Positions 35,221 to 43,753 of a stretch of DNA of 64,000 nucleotides are shown here, in pieces. How positions within the stretch are numbered: position 1 is the first letter of the stretch; every line of letters starts with the position of its first letter. Origin of the DNA: Streptomyces sp. NBC_01431. GTDB taxonomy: Bacteria; Actinomycetota; Actinomycetes; Streptomycetales; Streptomycetaceae. The notes beneath the pieces were generated by a model. The model saw nothing but the letters and a program-made list of their open reading frames with translations, searched no databases and was not told where the DNA came from. The stretch is taken from positions 558,001 to 622,000 of the forward strand of contig NZ_CP109496.1 in the NCBI RefSeq assembly GCF_036231355.1, written 5' to 3'. The position numbers and the translations under genes were made by a program.

Positions 35221-35625
35221 TCACCATCGGTCGATGCCCATGGTCTTCGCTGCGCTGTGGATCGCGTTGTAGTGCGGAATCGACATGTCCGACTTCTTTT
35301 GCTTCGCCGGAAGGTTCCGGTCGGCGTGCCGGAACTCGTCGCGGGCCGCGGCCAGCAGGCTGGTTCCATAGCTGACCGGCACGTCGTCCTTCCCGTGAAC
35401 GGGGTGCGACTTGGCGGCAGTCTGGCTTCCGGCGTTGGCCAGGATGCTCCGCGCCTGGTTGTACGCGGCGGCCTTGATCGTCTTCGGGTTCGCCGCCACG
35501 GCATGCGCAACGGCTCCCACGCCGGGGTTCTCGGCAGCGATGGCGGCGGAGGCGGGTAAGGCGGCCGCGGCGAGGGCTGCGGCCGACGCCACGATGGCGA
35601 GCCCGGTCCGGACGATGAGTTTCAT
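35221..35625 (-). CDS. Small secreted protein with a TTA codon
   Basis: A 134-residue exported protein of unknown function. The signal peptide (VRTGLAIVASAAALAAAALP, cleavage near ASA-AIA) is followed by an Ala/Asn/Lys-rich, helical mature part (AAAYNQARSILANAG, LLAAARDEFRHADR, HYNAIHSAAKTMGIDRW) without cysteines. The Leu in the signal peptide AALPAS is encoded by TTA (plus-strand TAA at 35557-35559), so translation should need the bldA tRNA and be restricted to later growth. ATG at 35625. Monocistronic: a perfect hairpin follows the stop. Confidence 0.78.
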   Translation of the reverse strand: MKLIVRTGLAIVASAAALAAAALPASAAIAAENPGVGAVAHAVAANPKTIKAAAYNQARSILANAGSQTAAKSHPVHGKDDVPVSYGTSLLAAARDEFRHADRNLPAKQKKSDMSIPHYNAIHSAAKTMGIDRW

Positions 35626-35865
35626 TCGGTGCTCTCTCTTACTGGTCGAAGATTCCGGCTATGACAGGAGAAAGTCTGCCAACGCGGGCAAAGGCCCTTG
35701 AGCGTCGCTGGCCGAGTTTGCGCCAGACTTGATCGCGGCGTAGCGGGACGCATGGCGCTTCGGGGCCCGCCCTTCAGCCGATGCGGCCCTCAGCTGGGCG
35801 CAGTCGACAGGTTGAAAGCGTGGGAGATTCTTGTCCTGAATGCGCCTGCTGCACAAAAGCGGCGG

Positions 35866-37248
35866 TCAGTTGTCGCGCAAGCGCTCCTCGGCGTTCCTGC
35901 TGCTCAGGGTCGCGTGGAGTGGAGTGGCGGGTTGCAGGAGCAGGCCGGCGTGGGCCGTTACCTCGGTGGCGGGCAGGTCGAGGCGGAAGCGCTGGGCGAG
36001 GGTGGCGAGTACCAGTACGGCTTCGACCTGGGCGAAGCGGGCGCCGAGGCAGGTGCGCTGGCCGCCGCCGAAGGGGTACCACGCGTGATCGGGCACCGCG
36101 TGTGGAGCGTCGGGCGCCCAGCGTTCCGGTCGGAATTGATCGGGGTCGGGGAACCAGCGGGGGTCTCGGTGAGTGGTCCACTGGCTGCACCAGACAATGG
36201 TTCCGGCCGGGATGCGCAAGCCGCCCAGCGCGGCGCCTTCGCGGGCGACCGCGGGGATGAGCCACACGGGCGGGTAGAGGCGCATGGCCTCTTTGACGAT
36301 CTGCTGGGTCCAGGTGAGGCGCTCGTAGTCGTCGATGGCGGGCGGGCGGCCGCCCAGTACGTGCTCCAGCTCGGCTTCGAGCCGCACACGGACCTCCGGG
36401 GCGCGGGACAGCAGGTACAGGGCCCAGGTCAGGGCCGTGGAGGTGGTTTCGTGACCGGCGGCCCAGAGGGTTACGGCTTCGTCGCGTACCTCCTTGGGCG
36501 AGAGCGGACGGCCTCCTTCGTCGCGGGCTGCGAGGAGCCTGCTGAGCAAGTCGTCGCGCTCTTCGACGGCATGGGTTCGGCTTTGTCGCTCCCCGATGAG
36601 TCGGTGCACTTCGGTGTCGATGGTGGCTACGGCCGCCAGCAGCCGCCGCCGGACCGGGGTCCGTGCCCAGCCGGGCAGGAAAAGGCCAATACCGCGAAGC
36701 TCTGCCCCCACCGCGTGCTCGGCCACGTCCATCGCATCACCCAGCGCCCCGGTCTGTTCCCCGAGGTCGCTGCCGAACAGGGTGCGCAGGACGATCCGCT
36801 GGGTGATGAGCGCCATCTCTCTGCGGACGTCGATCCGTTCACCGTCGCGCCATCCGTCGGCCGCCGCTCCAGCGGAGTCGACCATGACGTCGGCGTACGA
36901 GCGGACCTGGCGCGGCCGGACGGTGGGCTGGACCAGTGAGCGCTTGCGCCGCCAGTCGCCGCCACTGCTGCGAATGACGCTCTGCCCCGTGATCTGTTTG
37001 AACGCCCAGCCGATTTCGAGGATCTCGTACGTGTCCTCCCGCGATGCCAGCAGCTCCATGATGTGCCGGGGGTGGGAGACGAACAGGCTGCGCCGGGGGC
37101 CCAGGGACCAGGTCACGGCGTCGCCGAAGTCATCGCGCAAGCGCGTCAGGAAGCCCAGGGGGTCCCTCCCGAAAGCGGGGAGGTTACCCAGCGGCGGCCA
37201 GCCGCGCGGGCCACGGACGGGGTTGAGCGGCAGTGTGCATTCGGACAA
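35866..37248 (-). CDS. Cytochrome P450
   Basis: A 460-residue haem monooxygenase. It has the Pro-rich entry (VRGPRGWPPLGNLPAFGRDP), the WRRKRSLVQPTVRP C-helix, the I-helix oxygen-binding groove WAAGHETTSTALTWAL, the K-helix ExxR in KEAMRLYPPVW, PERW after the meander, and haem loop FGGGQRTCLGARFA with axial Cys400. The AGHETT form is typical of CYP4/CYP102-like, often fatty-acid-type, enzymes. The TTG at 37248 is chosen because GGGGAG sits five bases upstream; the frame stays open to 37431 but without family character. No ferredoxin gene is adjacent. Confidence 0.92.
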   Translation of the reverse strand: MSECTLPLNPVRGPRGWPPLGNLPAFGRDPLGFLTRLRDDFGDAVTWSLGPRRSLFVSHPRHIMELLASREDTYEILEIGWAFKQITGQSVIRSSGGDWRRKRSLVQPTVRPRQVRSYADVMVDSAGAAADGWRDGERIDVRREMALITQRIVLRTLFGSDLGEQTGALGDAMDVAEHAVGAELRGIGLFLPGWARTPVRRRLLAAVATIDTEVHRLIGERQSRTHAVEERDDLLSRLLAARDEGGRPLSPKEVRDEAVTLWAAGHETTSTALTWALYLLSRAPEVRVRLEAELEHVLGGRPPAIDDYERLTWTQQIVKEAMRLYPPVWLIPAVAREGAALGGLRIPAGTIVWCSQWTTHRDPRWFPDPDQFRPERWAPDAPHAVPDHAWYPFGGGQRTCLGARFAQVEAVLVLATLAQRFRLDLPATEVTAHAGLLLQPATPLHATLSSRNAEERLRDN

Positions 37249-37433
37249 CGGAACTCCCCGGTGTGCCTTTGAGGCCCAACACCCAGGGTGTGGGCGCGCT
37301 TCATGAGAGTGCTTCGTGGGCCTGGTCAAGGCTCGGTCCGGGTGGCTTGGTGCCAGGTCCGTCGGGCATGGCGCGCCAGCGGTCACGCGGCGAGTTCGGC
37401 GTGCAAATCCCAACGGGCTGATAGCTTCCACGG

Positions 37434-37790
37434 GTGATCAACGGTGCACACACGATCGTCTACGCGAACGACGCGGAGGCGGCGCGCTCCTTCTTCCGCG
37501 ATGTGCTCGGGCTCGCGCACGTCGACGCCGGAGGTGGCTGGCTCATCTTCAAGTCTCCACCTGGCGAACTGGCCGTACACCCAACCGATCCGCACTCCAC
37601 CGGCCGCACCGAGCTGTTCCTGATGTGCGACGACCTCACCGCCACGGTCGCTGATCTGAAGGCCAAGGGTGTCGAGTTCACCACCGACATCACCGAACAG
37701 CGCTGGGGACTGGTGACCAGCCTTGCTGTGCCGGGTGCGGGAACAGTCGGTCTGTACCAGCCGAAGCACGACACGGCGTACGACCTCTGA
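37434..37790 (+). CDS. VOC/glyoxalase-family protein
   Basis: A 118-residue small metal-binding-fold protein. The paired beta-alpha-beta-beta-beta pattern is visible: AHTIVYANDAEAARSFFRDV, GGGWLIFKSPPGELAVHP, then TELFLMCDDLTATVADLKAK and LAVPGAGTVGLYQPKHDTAY. VOC proteins include glyoxalases, dioxygenases and resistance proteins; no specific activity is evident. GTG at 37434, divergent from the P450 across a 185-bp region that must hold both promoters. Confidence 0.88.
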   Translation: MINGAHTIVYANDAEAARSFFRDVLGLAHVDAGGGWLIFKSPPGELAVHPTDPHSTGRTELFLMCDDLTATVADLKAKGVEFTTDITEQRWGLVTSLAVPGAGTVGLYQPKHDTAYDL

Positions 37791-37818
37791 GGTTCCGCAC
37801 CGCCGTCAGGCATGGGGC

Positions 37819-38739
37819 TCAGGTCCGCGCCGTGGAGGGGTCGGCGATTGAACGGGCAGGCGCCGGGCGGGCGTTGGGGCGCTGAGGCAGACCCGTGCGG
37901 CGATCGTGTGGGGCGGGGAGAGGTTCCATGGGGTGCCGCCGGACCTGCCGTGTTTGATGGGCGATCAGCACGGCGAGGACGCCGAGGAGCGCCGCGGAGC
38001 CCCATAGCGTGCCCCAGCCGAGGCCGCCTTGGGCGCTCGGCTTGGTCAGCGAATCGCCTCCCGCAGCGCCCAGCGGTCTCGTCAGGACGAAGGCCAGCCA
38101 GAACAGAACCGTGCGGCTGATACCGGTGAACCAGTACGCCGCCACGATCAGCAGCATGATGGCTGAGATGACGAGGAAGGCGTTGCGGAACCCAAGGCCC
38201 GCGTCGTCGGCCAGCCAGTCTCCGCTTGAGGTGCCCAGCGTGTTGGATACGAGGATGGCGATCCAGTACAGGATTTCTCCCTGGCGGCTGGCGAGGCGTT
38301 CCACGTCGAAGCTCTGCCCGGTGCGCCACCACACCACGAAGACCATCGCCAGCAGGCCGGTGAGGACGGCCGCGCCCGCGGCGTATCCGATGCCGTCGGC
38401 GGCGCTGCCGTGCCCGAAGCCGCGGTTGAGGAAGTCGGAGATCTCGGTGCCGACCATGCTGGTGCCCAGGATCACCGACCAGTACAGGGCGGAGTGGAAG
38501 CGTCCGGCCCGCACCTGAGCCACCGCGACAGCCGCCAGGAAGACCAGGAAGACGATCGCCGTCGTCACGTAACCGACGCCCAGGGTGATGCCCAACAGGT
38601 CTCCGGAGGTCTCCCCCAGCGTCACCGCCACCGTCTTCAACGCCCAGAAAAGCAAAGTCACTTGGGGAAGCTTGCGCAGTACGTACCCGGTCCGGACTTG
38701 ACACGAAGCGGTGTTCGGCATTTTCACGGCCGTCATCAT
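37819..38739 (-). CDS. COG4705-type integral membrane protein
   Basis: A protein of about 306 residues with some eight membrane segments. A fourfold internal motif is striking: VTLGETSGDLLG, TSMVGTEISDFLNRG, NTLGTSSGDWLAD and RPLGAAGGDSLT, each at the start of a helix pair. This repeat is characteristic of the uncharacterised COG4705 family. Function is unknown. The start is uncertain: ATG codons at 38739 and 38736 or a GTG at 38793 are possible. The last ~35 residues are Pro/Arg-rich and cytoplasmic. It is convergent with the VOC gene, 28 bases away. Confidence 0.82.
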   Translation of the reverse strand: MMTAVKMPNTASCQVRTGYVLRKLPQVTLLFWALKTVAVTLGETSGDLLGITLGVGYVTTAIVFLVFLAAVAVAQVRAGRFHSALYWSVILGTSMVGTEISDFLNRGFGHGSAADGIGYAAGAAVLTGLLAMVFVVWWRTGQSFDVERLASRQGEILYWIAILVSNTLGTSSGDWLADDAGLGFRNAFLVISAIMLLIVAAYWFTGISRTVLFWLAFVLTRPLGAAGGDSLTKPSAQGGLGWGTLWGSAALLGVLAVLIAHQTRQVRRHPMEPLPAPHDRRTGLPQRPNARPAPARSIADPSTART

Positions 38740-38820
38740 GCCAGCGCCGACGGCCCGAACGGCCTTCCCAGGGCAGTAGGGGCTGATCACCACCCGAAAG
38801 AGCGCATGAGCAGGAGAGGG

Positions 38821-38853
38821 CCGTCCGGACTGACTGCGCGTCAGCCCGGACGG
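38821..38853 (-). terminator. Hairpin after CdtB-like gene
   Basis: CCGTCCGG (38821-38828) plus CTGAC pair with GTCAG plus CCGGACGG (38846-38853), one mismatch and a short loop, just beyond the stop of the minus-strand CdtB-lectin gene at 38862. Confidence 0.7.
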
Positions 38854-38861
38854 TCGGTGGT

Positions 38862-40775
38862 TCAGGGGTTCACCACGCTCCAGCGTTCGGCCCGGATGTC
38901 ATTGCACGAGTAGAGCTTGACGTTGCCCTGGTAGGCGTCGGGGGCCGTGAGGCACAGGTGGTTGGCCTCGTTGCGGTAGCGGACGGTGCCGTCCGCGTAG
39001 TTCTCTGCCAGCCAGCGCTGACCGCTGCCGTCGGCGGCGCGCGCGTCGTCGCACGTCCGCAGCAGGGCGTCCGTCTCGGATTTGGCGTGCTCGTCACGGA
39101 CGCCCAGGCACCGGTTGTCGCCGTCCAGGCTCTGGATGCGCACCAGGTTGTCGGCCGTGTCGATCCGCTGGATGTTCCAGCCGAAGTCCCTCCGCTCGTA
39201 CGCCAGCCAGTAGAGCCACCACCACTTGGGCGGTGTGGGCCGGGTGGCGACGCCGGTGCCGGGAACCGAGCCGGACCGTCGCAGACGGCTGCCGCGCGCC
39301 GCGTCCTCCAGGCGTACGTTGCCGGTGGTCGTCGGCCAGTCCTTGGGCAGCGCGGCGGGGTTGTCCCACCACCGCTGGGCGGGGTCATCCGTGCACCGTT
39401 CCACGGTCACCTGTTGGTTGGACGGGGTCAGGCACATCCCGGGGAAGGCCACGCTCTGCCAGCGCTGCGGTCCACCGGTGTCGCTGTTCCACCCCGGGTC
39501 GTCCTCCATGTGGCTGATCGTCCACTGCGCTCGCGGATCGGCGCAGTCACCGGCGACGGCCCGGGAGGAGGTATCCCGGCGGGAACCCGTCGGGGCGGCG
39601 ATGCAATCTCCCGTGCCGGGGTTCCGCAGGAAGTGGGTGTTGGAGTCGCCGTTGGTGTACATGCGCCATATCTGGCCGGAGTCGTAGCGGGGGGCGCCGA
39701 TGCCCATCGAGTGGTTCGCGCCCACTTGCAGCATGTTGCCGTTGGGTGTGGCCAGTGTGGTGGCGTAGACGTGCGACGGGCCGGTGGGCGCGACAGGCGG
39801 TGGTGTCCGCGCGAAGACCACGGCCACGTGGTCGGATCCGGCACCGTCCGAGCGGGACGCGGTGAAGCCGCCGGGCAGTCCGCTCGTGACCGCGTAATCC
39901 AGCTCACTCGGCTCGTCGCTGTTGATGAACGTCGGCTGACCGGTACGCAGCAGCGCTTCGCCGGGCCGCAGATGCAACGACCGGTCGCGGGCCTCGGCGT
40001 TGGTGCGGTTGAGGATGTTCACGTTGTAGTCACCCGCCAGGACCCAGTTCCGGCCGCGCTGGTCGCTCCCTGCCATGAAGCCGCGTACCCGGTCGAGCAG
40101 GCCGGGCCTGGTCGCGTCTGCGGTCACGTCCTCGCCGCGGGCGTGTGTGTTCCAGTACCACGTGTTCCCGAACCGCAGACCGAGCAACGGGCGTGCCCGG
40201 TAGCGGTTGTTGGGGGCGTTCGGGTCCGGGTCGTAGTACGCGTTCTCCAGCACTCGTACTTCGTCGGCCCGGGTGTCGGTGACCGTCGCCAGGTTCATCT
40301 GGCCGCCGTCCCACGTGTCCTCGTTCGTGTTGCTGATCCTGCGGGGGTCGGTCTGCAGGTAGTACACGTAGCGGTTCTCGTGGTTCGGGCCGCCAGCCCA
40401 GGTCGAGATCGTGTAGTTGCTGGGTTGGGGGCTGCGGCTCGGAACGATCCGCATGGACCGGTATTCGGTCCGGTGATCGCCCACCGCCGGAGGTGGGCCG
40501 CTGCCGGCCTCCTGCAGCATCACCACCGGGTAGCTCGCGACCAGCCGGTTGATCTCCGAAGTCCACCTGGAGCCGTTGTCCGAGCCGTGCATGTTGTACG
40601 TGGCGAACGTCGAACTGCCGTCACGGTTGACGGCGTGCGCCGCGGTGACGGTGAGTGGAACGGTCAGCAGCGCCGCCATCGAGCCCAGGACGGCGACTAC
40701 GGCGGTGACCCAGCGCCGTCGTGTCCTCGTGGTCCGCTGGGTCATCTGGGTCCGCGGTCGGTTGTCTCTACTCAA
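38862..40775 (-). CDS. Secreted CdtB-like nuclease fused to ricin-type lectin repeats
   Basis: A 637-residue exported protein. A basic N-terminus and hydrophobic core (WVTAVVAVLGSMAALLTVPL) end near AHA-VNR. Residues ~50-330 follow the cytolethal distending toxin subunit B pattern: FATYNMHGS, VVMLQEAGS (Glu89), YVYYLQTD, MNLATVTDTRADEVRVL, RPLLGLRFGNTWYWNTHARG (His211), NWVLAGDYNVN (Asp249, Asn251) and GSDHVAVVF (Asp315, His316), so the DNase I-type active site is complete. The C-terminal ~300 residues have beta-trefoil (ricin/CdtA-like) features: DCIAAPTGS, QWTISHMED, MCLTPSNQQ, CLGVRDEHAKS and LCLTAPDAYQGNVKLYSC. TTG start with GGGAGAGG eight bases upstream; an ATG at 40745 is the alternative. 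Confidence 0.88.
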   Translation of the reverse strand: MSRDNRPRTQMTQRTTRTRRRWVTAVVAVLGSMAALLTVPLTVTAAHAVNRDGSSTFATYNMHGSDNGSRWTSEINRLVASYPVVMLQEAGSGPPPAVGDHRTEYRSMRIVPSRSPQPSNYTISTWAGGPNHENRYVYYLQTDPRRISNTNEDTWDGGQMNLATVTDTRADEVRVLENAYYDPDPNAPNNRYRARPLLGLRFGNTWYWNTHARGEDVTADATRPGLLDRVRGFMAGSDQRGRNWVLAGDYNVNILNRTNAEARDRSLHLRPGEALLRTGQPTFINSDEPSELDYAVTSGLPGGFTASRSDGAGSDHVAVVFARTPPPVAPTGPSHVYATTLATPNGNMLQVGANHSMGIGAPRYDSGQIWRMYTNGDSNTHFLRNPGTGDCIAAPTGSRRDTSSRAVAGDCADPRAQWTISHMEDDPGWNSDTGGPQRWQSVAFPGMCLTPSNQQVTVERCTDDPAQRWWDNPAALPKDWPTTTGNVRLEDAARGSRLRRSGSVPGTGVATRPTPPKWWWLYWLAYERRDFGWNIQRIDTADNLVRIQSLDGDNRCLGVRDEHAKSETDALLRTCDDARAADGSGQRWLAENYADGTVRYRNEANHLCLTAPDAYQGNVKLYSCNDIRAERWSVVNP

Positions 40776-41340
40776 CGATCAAGCCTCTCCCGTCGGCCCC
40801 GGTCCGGGCGGCCCGGGGAGCTGCCGGCGCCGCCGACTCCACGTGACGGCACCGTGCTGCCATTCCGGCAGCGAAGCGGATGGGGAGCGTCCCGGATCCG
40901 CTGTCGAGCGGGTGGTGCACGGATCACCGGCCGAGCGGCCGCCGACCCGTCGGTCAGAGGAGACGGAAGATCGAGGTCAGCGGTTCAGGGCCCCATCGAT
41001 ATCCGGCCCCTCTCCAGTGACCCGCTGCTGTGGCAGTCACCGGGCGACTGGCCAGTGCGGATGGAACGGCGAAGTTCGCGTGTGCACTCGCCAGAGCGGC
41101 TCGGCGCCCACGGGACCGGACCGTCCCGGAAGGCGCCCCGACCTGGCGATACGCCGCGTCGGGCCCAACTCCCGCACGCCAAGCCGATGTTGTCCGTAAT
41201 CGGGACCCGTGGAGGGGAGAGGTGGAGGGGGGCGGTGATGCGGTGGGTTCTGGGGTACGAGAGTGGGCTGGACGGCCGGGCACGGCCCGCGGCCGACCAA
41301 CAGCCCAGCAAAAGAGGGTACTTGGCGCGGCACGAGGGCC
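40776..41340. other. Intergenic region upstream of CdtB-like gene
   Basis: This 565-bp stretch has no supported gene. It carries the ribosome site and presumably the promoter of the CdtB-like gene at its left end. At its right end it runs into a transposase remnant, so part of it may be eroded IS sequence. Confidence 0.4.
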
Positions 41341-41530
41341 ATGGCCGGAGCTCAACGCCACGAATCGCCGCTGCTCGCGCCCACCCTGGACCTGCTGGAA
41401 GGCCTGAGGCCGCTGCCCGATGACATCACCGTGCACCTGGAGCGCCCACACCGCCGGGCGGCCACGGATGTCGCGGCGCGGCCCCGGCTTCGACTCGGAC
41501 TATCTGCGCGCGTTCCTATTCGGCGAGGTC
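41341..41530 (+). pseudogene. IS5-type transposase remnant
   Basis: On the plus strand, AGAQRHESPLLAPTLDLLEG followed by LRPLPDDITVHLE matches the core of actinobacterial IS5-type (DDE) transposases. After a frame change, GFDSDYLRAFLFGEVG matches the next conserved block (normally GYDSDKTRALL). Both upstream and downstream parts of the transposase are missing, and the fragment overlaps the 3' end of the minus-strand LysR gene by a few bases. It is a short, frameshifted relic with no inverted repeats seen. Confidence 0.6.
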
Positions 41531-42424
41531 GGCGGCGTGTCGGCGAAGGGCGTGGACGAGGGCGTCCGTCGAGGGTGTGGTGGAGCCCGGCAGGCGCACC
41601 AGGCTGACGCGGCGGCGTTCCTCGGGGAGGTCGTCGATGGTGATGAGGCGGACACCGGGCGGGATCGCGGACAGCAACATGGAGGGGACCGTGGTGATGC
41701 CGACGCCGGCTGCGACCAGATGCAGTTTGGTCAGCCAGTCGCGGGTGGCGTGGTGGACCCGGGGCCGCCCCGGCAGGCCCGGCCAGATGCCCAGCAGGGG
41801 CCCGTCGGTGCCGGCCGGGCTGGCGATCCACGTCTCGCCGGCGATGTGCTGAGCGGTGACCGCGGCGCGGTCGGCGAACCGGCCGCCGGCCGGCACTGCC
41901 AGGACCAGACGGTCTTCCAGCAGCGGTTCCGTATGCAGGGGTGGATCGTCGGCGTCTGGTGAGCGGTGCGGCGGCCGGGAGGTCACCAGGGCGAGGTCGA
42001 GGACGCCGGTGCGCAGCGCCCTCAAGAGCGATGGGGTGGTCCCCTCCCGGGTGGTGACCTGGACGCGGGGGGATTGCCGGCTCAGGGTTGCCAGGGCGCG
42101 GGCCACGAGCACGGCTCCTGCGGCGGGGAAGAAGCCGAGCCGCACGTGGCCGGTGTTGTCCTCTGCGCCGCTCAGTTCCCGGTCGGCCGCCTCCAAAGCG
42201 TCCAGCGCGGTCACGGCGTGGGGCAGCAGGGCTCGGCCCGCGTTGGTCAGTCGTACACCGCCTGGATAGCGGTCGAAGAGCCGGACGCCGGTGGCCTGCT
42301 CCAGGCCGGCCACCTGCCGGGAGACGGCGGACTGCGTGTAGCCCAGTGCCTGGGCCGCGGCCGTGAAGGTGCCTCGCTCGGCCACCTCGCGCAGCACCCG
42401 CAGTCCGACCACCGTCATGTCCAT
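41516..42424 (-). CDS. LysR-family transcriptional regulator
   Basis: A 302-residue intact LysR protein. The N-terminal helix-turn-helix (LREVAERGTFTAAAQALGYT, QSAVSRQVAGLEQATGVRLF) leads to a two-lobed effector domain (VRLGFFPAAGAVLVARALAT, LALVTSRPP, VAAGVGITTVPSMLLSA). ATG at 42424. It is divergent from a carboxymuconolactone decarboxylase/tautomerase pair with only 72 bases between starts, the classical layout for LysR control of a small catabolic operon. The intergenic region contains T-N11-A-like imperfect dyads (around ATCAGCATACCCAGCAT). The effector is unknown. Confidence 0.93.
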   Translation of the reverse strand: MDMTVVGLRVLREVAERGTFTAAAQALGYTQSAVSRQVAGLEQATGVRLFDRYPGGVRLTNAGRALLPHAVTALDALEAADRELSGAEDNTGHVRLGFFPAAGAVLVARALATLSRQSPRVQVTTREGTTPSLLRALRTGVLDLALVTSRPPHRSPDADDPPLHTEPLLEDRLVLAVPAGGRFADRAAVTAQHIAGETWIASPAGTDGPLLGIWPGLPGRPRVHHATRDWLTKLHLVAAGVGITTVPSMLLSAIPPGVRLITIDDLPEERRRVSLVRLPGSTTPSTDALVHALRRHAADLAE

Positions 42425-42496
42425 GAGTAATCAGCATACCCAGCATGCGAGGCATTCGCTGGCCGAATGGCTGCCGGGGTTCCTAACGTGGCGGGC

Positions 42497-43129
42497 ATGA
42501 ACGAACACCCCACCGTCGGGGCCTCCGGATTGGGCGGCCGGTTGCCCCTCCTTCCCCTCGGCGCCCTCGATGAGGCGCAGCGCGCCGTCCATGCCCAATT
42601 GCAGGTCACGCGCCTGCCCGGGGCAGCTGCGGCGGGCTATACGGCCGCGCTGCCCGATGGACGGCTGATCGGCCCGTTCAATGTCATGCTGCGCAACCCG
42701 CGCATAGCCAAGACCCTGCTGGAATGGGCTCAGGCGATCACTGAATCCGGCATCCCGGCCGACGTCCGTGAGGTGGTCGTGCTCACCGTGGCCGCCCATT
42801 GGCGGGCCGAGTACGCGCTCTACGCCCACACCGCGGGAGCGGCGCGGGCCGGCCTGCCCCAGGCCGCGATCGAGGCGCTTGGGCAGGGCGATGACATGCC
42901 GTGCGGCCTGCGCGCCGAGGCCGACGTCGCCCACCGCGTGGCCACCGCTCTCGTTCGCGACCACCACATGCCGGACGACCTCTATGCCGAAGCGGTGGCC
43001 ACGTTCGACACGGATGGTCTCGTCGCTCTGGTCAACCTCATCGGCCAGTACCTGAACACCTGCGCGCTACTGACCTGCTTCCAGGTCCCCGCACCCACCC
43101 AGCGCCCCACCTCGGCGCCCACCGCCTGA
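42497..43129 (+). CDS. Carboxymuconolactone decarboxylase-family protein
   Basis: A 210-residue all-helical protein of the CMD/AhpD-like group. The fold signature region ESGIPADVREVVVLTVAAHW, then RAEYALYAHTAGAARAGL, and the C-terminal FDTDGLVALVNLIGQYLNTC are present. The AhpD CxxC pair is absent, so it is a decarboxylase-type or uncharacterised member rather than a peroxiredoxin reductase. ATG at 42497 is preferred over a GTG/ATG 30 bases upstream because it leaves room for the LysR-regulated promoter. A tautomerase gene follows by 37 bases, so the two should be cotranscribed. Confidence 0.88.
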   Translation: MNEHPTVGASGLGGRLPLLPLGALDEAQRAVHAQLQVTRLPGAAAAGYTAALPDGRLIGPFNVMLRNPRIAKTLLEWAQAITESGIPADVREVVVLTVAAHWRAEYALYAHTAGAARAGLPQAAIEALGQGDDMPCGLRAEADVAHRVATALVRDHHMPDDLYAEAVATFDTDGLVALVNLIGQYLNTCALLTCFQVPAPTQRPTSAPTA

Positions 43130-43166
43130 CCCCAACTCCAGATACCGCACCGGAAAGAGAACGACC

Positions 43167-43598
43167 ATGCCACTGATCAACGTCTCCCTGCGCCAGGGCA
43201 CCACCCCCGAGTACCGCCGCAACGTCTCCGCCGCCCTGCACAAGGCGATGATCGACGTCCTGAAGATCCCCCACGACGACCAGTTCCACGTCTTCCACGA
43301 GGTGACGCCCGACAACTTCCACATGCAGCCGGTCGCGTTCGGCCTGTCGCGCAGCGAGCGCACCATGTTCATCCAGCTCTCCTTCAACCAGCGGCCGGCC
43401 GAGCAGAAGAGCGAACTGTTCCGGGCGATCGTCGACAACCTCCGGCTGTTCGCCGGTGTCCCCGAAGAGGACGTCATGCTGATGGTCTTCGAAACAGCCC
43501 GCGAGAACTGGTGGGCCGCAGGCCGTGTCGTCAACCCCGAAACCGGCTACGACGCGCGCATGACCGAGGTCCCCGCTGAAACGCCCGCCACGAACTGA
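43167..43598 (+). CDS. Tautomerase-superfamily protein (MSAD/4-OT type)
   Basis: A 143-residue enzyme. After removal of Met the N-terminal Pro (MPLINVSLRQG) is the catalytic base typical of the tautomerase superfamily. The rest follows the longer MSAD-like pattern (YRRNVSAALHKAMIDVLKIP, DDQFHVFHEV, RSERTMFIQLSFNQRP, VPEEDVMLMVFETARENWW). Members tautomerise or hydrate keto acids in aromatic or halo-acid degradation. It is second in an operon with the CMD-family protein and is divergent from LysR, supporting a catabolic role. ATG with a GAAAGAG ribosome site. Confidence 0.92.
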   Translation: MPLINVSLRQGTTPEYRRNVSAALHKAMIDVLKIPHDDQFHVFHEVTPDNFHMQPVAFGLSRSERTMFIQLSFNQRPAEQKSELFRAIVDNLRLFAGVPEEDVMLMVFETARENWWAAGRVVNPETGYDARMTEVPAETPATN

Positions 43599-43753
43599 CC
43601 GCGTGCGGCCGGACGATCCCTCAACAGCACCAGTCCAACACCCGCGCGGCGCCGCCTCCCGAGGCATCCAGCGTCGGTCTGACGGATGCTCCACGAGTCG
43701 GACGCGTGTGACGCCGGAGGCCGCGGCGCCGGGCAGGTCTCCAACCTACGGGC

